Shown piece after piece: positions 6,908 through 11,391 of a stretch of DNA of 11,391 nucleotides. The stretch lies in contig JAUVRU010000031.1 of assembly GCA_030597485.1 (NCBI GenBank), forward strand, positions 1 to 11,391. The letters run 5' to 3'. Within the stretch, counting starts at the first letter, position 1; each line of letters begins with the position of its first letter. A model generated the notes under the pieces. That model ran no database searches and was not told where the DNA came from. It was given only the letters and a program-made list of their open reading frames with translations. A program made the position numbers and the translations under genes. The stretch comes from Anaerolineae bacterium (GTDB taxonomy: Bacteria; Chloroflexota; Anaerolineae; 4572-78; NAK82).

Positions 6908-7327
6908 TCACTGATTGTCCTCGTCCTCCAAGGTTGCTGCCAACCGGTTTGCCTGGGCTGCCAGCCGGGCAGCCTCTGCCGCCAGCAGCCGGGCCTGCCA
7001 CGTCTTCTTTCTTTGCATCTCGTCCATGGTGGCAATCATCTCTTCCCGGCTCACCTGGTCCATCAGCAGATACCGTATCGTTATCTCGGCCAGCAGCAGC
7101 CGCTTTTGGATCCACCATATCACTTCGCGTATCATTGTCGTTTCGCTTGTCCGTGTCTTGCCCACATCGTCGAGGTGGCTGACGCCTTCCGCTGTCTCTA
7201 CGTAACCGCCGGTTTGCACCGTGAACCCGAACCGGCCTAAGCGTCGGCCCAGGTCGCGCGCTATCTCGTAATCCGCGTAGCCAGGCCACGGTGCGCTGCT
7301 GCGAAAGACAGAGATAGCGTAGGACAC
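6908..7327 (-). CDS. LOG/SLOG-like N-terminal fragment fused to a helical tail
   Basis: The product has 139 residues. Residues 1-50 match the start of LOG-family (cytokinin-riboside phosphoribohydrolase-like, SLOG superfamily) Rossmann proteins: a first strand AISVFRSSAP, a helix YEIARDLGRRLGRFGF, and TVQTGGYVETAEGVS where the family has TGGYxGxMEAVS. A full protein would continue for more than 100 further residues to the PGGxGT motif; here it does not. Instead residues about 60-139 are helical and charged (IREVIWWIQKRLLLAEITIRY, then an Ala/Arg-rich coiled coil LLAAEAARLAAQANRLAATL). No LOG continuation is visible in the other frames, so this is not a simple frameshift. The start is GTG at 7327, with AGAGG about 9 nt upstream and 12 bp after the DUF2270 stop, so it is cotranscribed with it. 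It may be a genuine short variant or a deletion product. LOG enzyme activity is unlikely. Confidence 0.7.
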   Translation of the reverse strand: MSYAISVFRSSAPWPGYADYEIARDLGRRLGRFGFTVQTGGYVETAEGVSHLDDVGKTRTSETTMIREVIWWIQKRLLLAEITIRYLLMDQVSREEMIATMDEMQRKKTWQARLLAAEAARLAAQANRLAATLEDEDNQ

Positions 7328-7339
7328 GGTTCTTGCCTC

Positions 7340-8047
7340 TCAAATGGCCATGCGCATGATCGGGTCTTCATGGCCGGGCGGGCCGGTGTAGGAGTGAGCG
7401 CGCCCCACGGCTCTCTGTTTCAGCATGGTGACCAGCGCCAAAACGGCCAGTCCACCGTAGAGGAGCATCCCAGCGGCAATCACAGCCTGGCCGGGAATTG
7501 GACCATCGGCCGCTCGCTCCCAAAGCTGGTCTATGCTGACAAGTGGGGTGGGGTGCACCAGCAGTTTGCCCAAATAGCTGATGCTCAGCACGCCGAGAAT
7601 CCAGATATAGTTGCGGCGCAAGCGGCGGCCCAGGGCTTCCCACATGCTGATATGAAAATGGACATCGGCCAGGTCCTGGGCCAAAACGTGATTCCAATTG
7701 GTGGTCCCCTGAATAGGCCCTCGGATGAGTATTGGGCGGAAGAAGTACACCTCAAGCAGGCGGGTGCGGGTGCGCCAGATGTCGAAGTAGCGGTAGCGGC
7801 GGGCTTCAATGAAGAGGAATATCAAGACAATCAATCCTGCCAGGGTGAGTGGCATGGGGCTGTTGTTGGCGCTGCTGAAGGTGATGGACAGGGCAATGCC
7901 AGTAACGGCCACTGCCCAGTTGGTGGTTGCGTCCAAGCGTTGGCGCCAGACTTTGCTCCGATACATCTCTCCCCGGTAAAGGTGGGCCAGTGCACCCAGT
8001 TCGGCGGTACTGAATTCGGGCTGATCTGATGCGACCTCTGGTTCCAT
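7340..8047 (-). CDS. DUF2270 family membrane protein
   Basis: The product has 235 residues, the usual size for DUF2270. The family signature is clear: ALAHLYRGEMYRSKVWRQRL (19-38) then DATTNWAVAVTG and FIEARRYRYFDIWRTRTRLLE (79-99). Membrane segments are at about 43-59, 66-82, 148-165 and 187-209, giving two hairpins with a long Arg-rich cytoplasmic loop between them. The function of DUF2270 is not known. ATG at 8047 has only a weak ribosome-binding site (TAGGTAG about 10 nt upstream). The gene follows the possible 64-aa ORF by 12 bp and precedes the LOG-like gene by 12 bp, so the three are probably on one mRNA. Confidence 0.9.
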   Translation of the reverse strand: MEPEVASDQPEFSTAELGALAHLYRGEMYRSKVWRQRLDATTNWAVAVTGIALSITFSSANNSPMPLTLAGLIVLIFLFIEARRYRYFDIWRTRTRLLEVYFFRPILIRGPIQGTTNWNHVLAQDLADVHFHISMWEALGRRLRRNYIWILGVLSISYLGKLLVHPTPLVSIDQLWERAADGPIPGQAVIAAGMLLYGGLAVLALVTMLKQRAVGRAHSYTGPPGHEDPIMRMAI

Positions 8048-8059
8048 AATCTTAGCTAC

Positions 8060-8254
8060 CTATACCTCTCCAGGATATGATACCAGCACACGGAAGCAGC
8101 TGGTAATTGGCTGCAGGTGATTGAGTGCATCGCGACAATGCGCTTCGCTAATGTTGCCAGCAACGTCTTTGGACATTCTTCCAATGCTGAAGTCTAATTG
8201 ACTGGTCGGTTCTTCACCACCGCACCAGCCGTACGATGGCAGCGCGCCGCTCAT
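8060..8254 (-). CDS. Possible small ORF (64 aa) overlapping the lipoprotein stop
   Basis: An ATG at 8254 overlaps the TGA stop of the lipoprotein gene as ATGA, with GGAGGG about 6 nt upstream, and the frame runs to a TAG 12 bp before the DUF2270 start. That fits exactly into the gap of an operon. The 64-residue product (from MSGALPSYGWCGGEE) has no signal peptide, membrane segment or motif I recognise, and its composition is not strongly protein-like. The upstream ribosome-binding-like sequence is also part of the lipoprotein's last codons, so it may be chance. If not coding, the 200 bp hold only a weak hairpin (TACCAGC 8081-8087 with GCTGGTA 8099-8105). Confidence 0.35.
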   Translation of the reverse strand: MSGALPSYGWCGGEEPTSQLDFSIGRMSKDVAGNISEAHCRDALNHLQPITSCFRVLVSYPGEV

Positions 8255-10524
8255 CGCACCCTCCACACATGCACCACCGGCCTGGCCTCATCCGCAAACG
8301 GTTCCAGAACATACAGAAGATCGTTGCTCCGGTCGTAAGCAAGGGCGCTGATCCTGTATCTGCGCTGAACCCCTGTGCCCAGGTCGTCTTGGTCGACCCC
8401 CGCAGGGTTGAGAAACAGATATTCGTCTATGTCCAAGGAGGCATAAGGCTGTGGCTCCCAGGACCCTGTCTCGCCTGCTGCCACTCGGGCCAGGTCTGCC
8501 GGGTCATAAAGGATGAACTGAGCACCAAACCGGGAGCTCCACCACCCCCGATAGTCATTGTGGCCCGCACACTCTGTTAGATCCTGCGATGGACATGGCG
8601 TGCCATCGGCCAGCCGGCAGACGGTAAACTCCCCGACAAAAGCCTGGCCCACACATGGGTATTCGGGGCCAGCAGGATTGACATATCCATACCAGTATTT
8701 CGCTCCTGTTCCCTTGGTGCCGGCGAACAGAACCGCTGACTTGCCGGTGCTGGTCGTCATCCAAGCACCCCCTTCCCATTCGTCCGGATGCTGGTAGCCG
8801 TCGAGACTGCGTTCAATATTGGGGATATTGTCTGGACTCTCGTACAGCAGTAGCACTGTCTCCTCAAGATGTGTTCCCGATGACGCCGGTGTGCCGGTAT
8901 CATCAATCCAGGGGCGATAGGCAAAAAGGGCCGGCCCCATCCCCGACCAGCCGCCATCCCTGAAACGTCCCGTCGCCAGGTTTTGGCCCTCTGCGTGTTC
9001 ATCCGCCCAAGATGACGGTATCTCGAACAGATATCCGTTCACACTGTTGGTGGACTGGTTGCCGATGAACCATGTCCCCTGCATGTCAGGCGACGACAGA
9101 TTTGGATCGAACCACGCATGGGAAGCCACCGGCAGGTCCGGCGGCATGTGCTGTCCCCAGGCCAGGTGTATCTTGGCCCCGGTTGCCGGGGTATCCAGAT
9201 ACTCCAAACCTATGCGGGGGATCTCTTCAAGCTCGGTGAAGAACCCTTGGGTTACATTGTGGAACTGCTGAAGAAATTCCGCTTGATTGAGTTCAGCCAG
9301 GCTGCCCGATTTGACCGGCTCCGGGATACTGATTTCGGCCACCTGGCTGCCATCTGGCAGTTCCCCGTACGCCAGTCTGTCGTGTCCCGTTACGAACAGT
9401 GACCCCGGAAACCCATCACCAGAACCAGAAGGGTCGCCATTGGGATTGAAGGTCATTGCATTGCCACCATAGGCGACGGTCTGCGGCCGGACGTCACCGC
9501 CGGGGAGTCTGAACGCGCCCAGATATTGCAGGTCCCCCGGTTGGACCACTGGCAGCGTATGGCCCGAAGGAGGCGTGTCGGCAGGCACGGGGGTATCGGC
9601 TGGTTCCGGTGTATCGGCGGGGGTCTCCGCCGCGCCGACGGCCACGGTGACAATCTGCTCCGCCGTGCCGGCCCCGTTCTCAGCGTACAATGTGTAGCCG
9701 GTCGTCTCCTCAGGACAAACCTCCGTCGAGCCGGGATTGTCGACCTCCTCGCCGTCCAGATGGACGGTGGCAGCCTCGCTCACGTCCCAGTGGAGGTAAT
9801 GACATCCCTGGCCGGGTGCTGCTTCGGAGTAGAAGTATTGGATGATGGGCACCGCAGCCACTGGCTCTTCGGGTTCAGGCTCCGCCGCTTCGCCTGGCGG
9901 TGTCTCTGCCTCTATCGGTGCCAGGGCGATGGCGTCGGCGCTGGCGTAGCCGGTGGCGGTCCCTTCCACAATGACGCGGACCGTCTCCCCGGCCTCAAAG
10001 GCCAGTGTGGCCAGCCACCACCAATCATCGCCACCGTTGACCTGATCCACGTTGATCGTGAGGGAGCCACCGCCGTACTCAATGGTGAAGGGCGTATCTG
10101 TGGCTCGCTCCTCGCCCCACGGCCACCAGATCAAAACGTCGTATTCCCCGGCGGCAGGCACGGTCAGGCTGAACTCGGCCCAGCAGTCAGCACAGGTCGG
10201 GTCGGCAAACCGGAAGTCGGCGCCGTAGGGGGTGCCCTGGCAGTCGCCGTTCTCGCAGGTGCCCCAGTCTCCCGCCTCGATGCTGAAACCAGGGTCCAGG
10301 TTGTCCACGACGATGGCACCGGCAGCAGGTGGCAACGCTGCTGCCTCCGGCGCCGGAGTGGGTGCCTCCAGTGGCGTGGTGGGCACTTCAGCCACGGGTG
10401 TGAGCGTGGCTACGATCACCTCTGGTGTAGATTCAGGCTGCCCTATTCGGCAGGCCACCATGCTTGCCAGCAGGAGCACCACCACTATCACGATCCACTG
10501 ATGTGATTTCATCTCTTTCCCCAT
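8251..10524 (-). CDS. Multidomain lipoprotein: golvesin-like, Ig-like and propeller-like domains
   Basis: A 757-residue surface protein. Residues 1-25 are a lipoprotein signal with the lipid-accepting Cys25 in LLLASMVAC (Met at -3 is slightly unusual). A Thr/Pro-rich spacer follows to about 68. Residues about 70-204 are a golvesin C-terminal-like (carbohydrate-associated) beta domain: VVDNLDPGFSIEAGDW, YDVLIWWPWGEERATDTPFTI, INVDQVNGGDDWWWLATLAF. It carries four extra Cys (90, 95, 111, 114). Residues about 226-296 are an Ig-like domain (PIIQYFYSEA...CHYLHWDVSEAATVHLDG). A TPADTPEP linker (about 297-323) leads to a ~430-residue C-terminal region beginning DLQYLGAFRLPGGD, which I read as a beta-propeller-like domain of unknown function. 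ATG at 10524 has TAGGAGGT about 7 nt upstream. Probably an extracellular binding protein for glycan or cell-surface material; the ligand is unknown. Confidence 0.88.
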   Translation of the reverse strand: MGKEMKSHQWIVIVVVLLLASMVACRIGQPESTPEVIVATLTPVAEVPTTPLEAPTPAPEAAALPPAAGAIVVDNLDPGFSIEAGDWGTCENGDCQGTPYGADFRFADPTCADCWAEFSLTVPAAGEYDVLIWWPWGEERATDTPFTIEYGGGSLTINVDQVNGGDDWWWLATLAFEAGETVRVIVEGTATGYASADAIALAPIEAETPPGEAAEPEPEEPVAAVPIIQYFYSEAAPGQGCHYLHWDVSEAATVHLDGEEVDNPGSTEVCPEETTGYTLYAENGAGTAEQIVTVAVGAAETPADTPEPADTPVPADTPPSGHTLPVVQPGDLQYLGAFRLPGGDVRPQTVAYGGNAMTFNPNGDPSGSGDGFPGSLFVTGHDRLAYGELPDGSQVAEISIPEPVKSGSLAELNQAEFLQQFHNVTQGFFTELEEIPRIGLEYLDTPATGAKIHLAWGQHMPPDLPVASHAWFDPNLSSPDMQGTWFIGNQSTNSVNGYLFEIPSSWADEHAEGQNLATGRFRDGGWSGMGPALFAYRPWIDDTGTPASSGTHLEETVLLLYESPDNIPNIERSLDGYQHPDEWEGGAWMTTSTGKSAVLFAGTKGTGAKYWYGYVNPAGPEYPCVGQAFVGEFTVCRLADGTPCPSQDLTECAGHNDYRGWWSSRFGAQFILYDPADLARVAAGETGSWEPQPYASLDIDEYLFLNPAGVDQDDLGTGVQRRYRISALAYDRSNDLLYVLEPFADEARPVVHVWRVR

Positions 10525-10776
10525 CTGATGACCTCCTACCTGTCCTATCCGGTTGTGTCCATTTGGTTACACCTCAGGCCTACCTGGGAATCAGGAAGTT
10601 ATTGGGCCGGGACTACGGGACAAGGGGATTCCTATTCGGATTCTTGTCTCCAAATCTCCCAATCCCGGCGAATTTGGCGCGACGAACAGTTACTCCATTT
10701 GTTGAATCGACCGCTGACTGTCGCAGGCTTCCGGTACAGACATTGTTTGCCCCCAATTCTGGTTCTGATAAGTCAT
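10525..10776. other. Intergenic region upstream of the lipoprotein gene
   Basis: This 252-bp stretch separates the DUF4177-like gene from the lipoprotein gene. Apart from the lipoprotein ribosome-binding site I see no gene. No convincing terminator or promoter boxes were found by eye on either strand. The plus-strand frames through here run antisense to the genes on both sides. Confidence 0.5.
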
Positions 10777-11010
10777 CTAATCGGGATCTCGGTTAGCCTC
10801 TTGCTTTGGGCGTTTGAAGAAGAGATGTGTCGCGGGGTCATTCCCATGCACCATCTCCCATCCCTCATCCCCCAAACGCTCCAGCGTGGGATAGAAAGCG
10901 CCCGCCCTGATCGGATCCCAGTCGCCGTCGCCGCTCGTGAACAGGACATGCCTTCTGTCTTCGGGCCCATCACCTGACCACGTCATTACTGCATACTCCC
11001 ACTTCTGCAC
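10777..11010 (-). CDS. DUF4177-like small protein
   Basis: The product has 77 residues and matches the small DUF4177 style: an N-terminal strand QKWEYAVM (2-9), a central helix ending in LERLGDEGWEMV (43-54), and a last strand FFKRP (64-68). The tail (KQEANRDPD) is hydrophilic. These proteins are cytoplasmic, often about 60-80 residues, and their function is unknown. The start is GTG at 11010, with GGGAGAGG about 5 nt upstream. An extended -10 promoter lies about 230 bp upstream, and the next gene (the lipoprotein) begins 252 bp downstream, so co-transcription with it is possible but not shown. Confidence 0.78.
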   Translation of the reverse strand: MQKWEYAVMTWSGDGPEDRRHVLFTSGDGDWDPIRAGAFYPTLERLGDEGWEMVHGNDPATHLFFKRPKQEANRDPD

Positions 11011-11239
11011 GATTCCCTCTCCCTTCCTGGCTGTCAGTCTTCACGCCCGCAATGTACGCCGGGTATTCCTAACGTACTGGACGCTCTTGCGGCTATCCAG
11101 CTCCCAGGTCTCCTCTGGGGGCGCAAATAGATCTTTTCCCCCGAACATTGCAGAGACAGGGAGTGGGCGTGACACGAGACAAAGATCTTGGCGTTGCCCT
11201 CTGAGTTCACTTGGGCTTCTGATAGGCCCACCAAGTACT
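11011..11239. other. Upstream region of the DUF4177-like gene, no gene seen
   Basis: Between the probable promoter near 11245 and the GTG start at 11010 there is a leader of about 220 nt. I see no supported ORF on either strand. No known riboswitch could be recognised by eye. Confidence 0.4.
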
Positions 11240-11248
11240 ATTATACCA
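11240..11248 (-). promoter_or_regulatory. Extended -10 promoter, minus strand
   Basis: Reading the minus strand, TGG directly precedes TATAAT (11245-11240), a perfect extended -10 element in an A/T-rich patch. No clear -35 is present, which is normal for extended -10 promoters. It would start transcription near 11233, toward the DUF4177-like gene. Confidence 0.55.
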
Positions 11249-11333
11249 TATCAGGGTCTGATTTGGGCAGATCGAAGGGAGCACCCGCGTGCTTGCGGTC
11301 ACATCGGAGCCGATCTCTTCGGGGAAGTGGCAT

Positions 11334-11387
11334 AAAAAAGGCCGCCTGTCACCACTGCGGGTAATGGTATCAAGAGGCTGAATCGGC
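11334..11387 (-). terminator. Terminator-like element for a minus-strand gene beyond the window
   Basis: On the minus strand GGCCG (11387-11383) can pair with CGGCC (11344-11340), with a further weak inner stem (CCGC with GCGG), followed by six T residues (11339-11334). This is the layout of an intrinsic terminator for a gene that would lie to the right of 11391. The stem is imperfect. Confidence 0.45.
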
Positions 11388-11391
11388 CGCG

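Noticed and set aside
6855-7343. Minus-strand frame of 162 codons overlapping the LOG-like gene
   Set aside because: Arg/Gly-rich with no motif; checked for a frameshifted LOG catalytic half (PGGxGT) and none is present.
9526-10506. Plus-strand open frame of 326 codons antisense to the lipoprotein gene
   Set aside because: Arg/Gly/His-rich composition typical of an antisense frame; the minus strand has a signal peptide, golvesin-like and Ig-like domains.
10937-11335. Plus-strand open frame of 132 codons at the right end
   Set aside because: It runs through the minus-strand promoter and antisense to the DUF4177-like gene, has no ribosome-binding site and no recognisable motif.

Overview
The window opens at the 3' end of a bacterial rRNA operon: the last ~365 nt of 23S rRNA (including the sarcin-ricin loop), a spacer that folds into a hairpin, and a complete 5S rRNA whose closing stem runs into a T-tract. 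The rest is about 10.7 kb of protein-coding DNA, almost all on the minus strand, with GC-rich codon use. I infer a member of the Chloroflexota (Anaerolineae-like). The support is the protein styles seen: a lipoprotein joining a golvesin-type domain to an Ig-like 'IQYFY...' domain, a DUF2270 membrane protein, a DUF4139 protein, and a histidine kinase with the 'YGxDLAR' coiled-coil motif. No species can be named from the sequence alone.

Region A (617-5481, minus strand) reads as one operon of five genes with very small gaps or overlaps. In transcription order they are: an exported or membrane-anchored DUF4139 protein; a soluble PAS-HisKA-HATPase histidine kinase (11 bp overlap); an 85-residue stand-alone copy of the N-terminal domain of the next protein (GTGA overlap); a cytoplasmic trypsin-fold serine protease with an intact His/Asp/Ser triad; and a small protein with a PD-(D/E)XK nuclease-like core. 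The operon ends head-on against the rRNA operon, its last stop codon 3 bp from the 5S T-tract. The trio of pro-domain, protease and nuclease-like protein, coupled to a sensor kinase, is the best candidate here for an undescribed system. A regulated proteolysis or conflict role is inference only.

Region B (5482-6223) holds a divergent promoter region and one plus-strand gene for a 94-residue protein with a Gly/Cys tail ending in CGAGCCH. It is followed by a hairpin and by a 12-bp perfect inverted repeat between convergent genes.

Region C (6224-11010, minus strand) is a second run of co-oriented genes. In transcription order they are: a DUF4177-like small protein; a large multidomain lipoprotein; a possible 64-residue small ORF overlapping its stop; a DUF2270 membrane protein; a protein that begins like a LOG/SLOG Rossmann protein but loses the catalytic half; an intergenic palindromic repeat; and a zinc-ribbon protein. 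An extended -10 promoter lies near 11245. The right edge carries a terminator-like element for a minus-strand gene outside the window. No tRNA, CRISPR array, transposase or attachment site was found.
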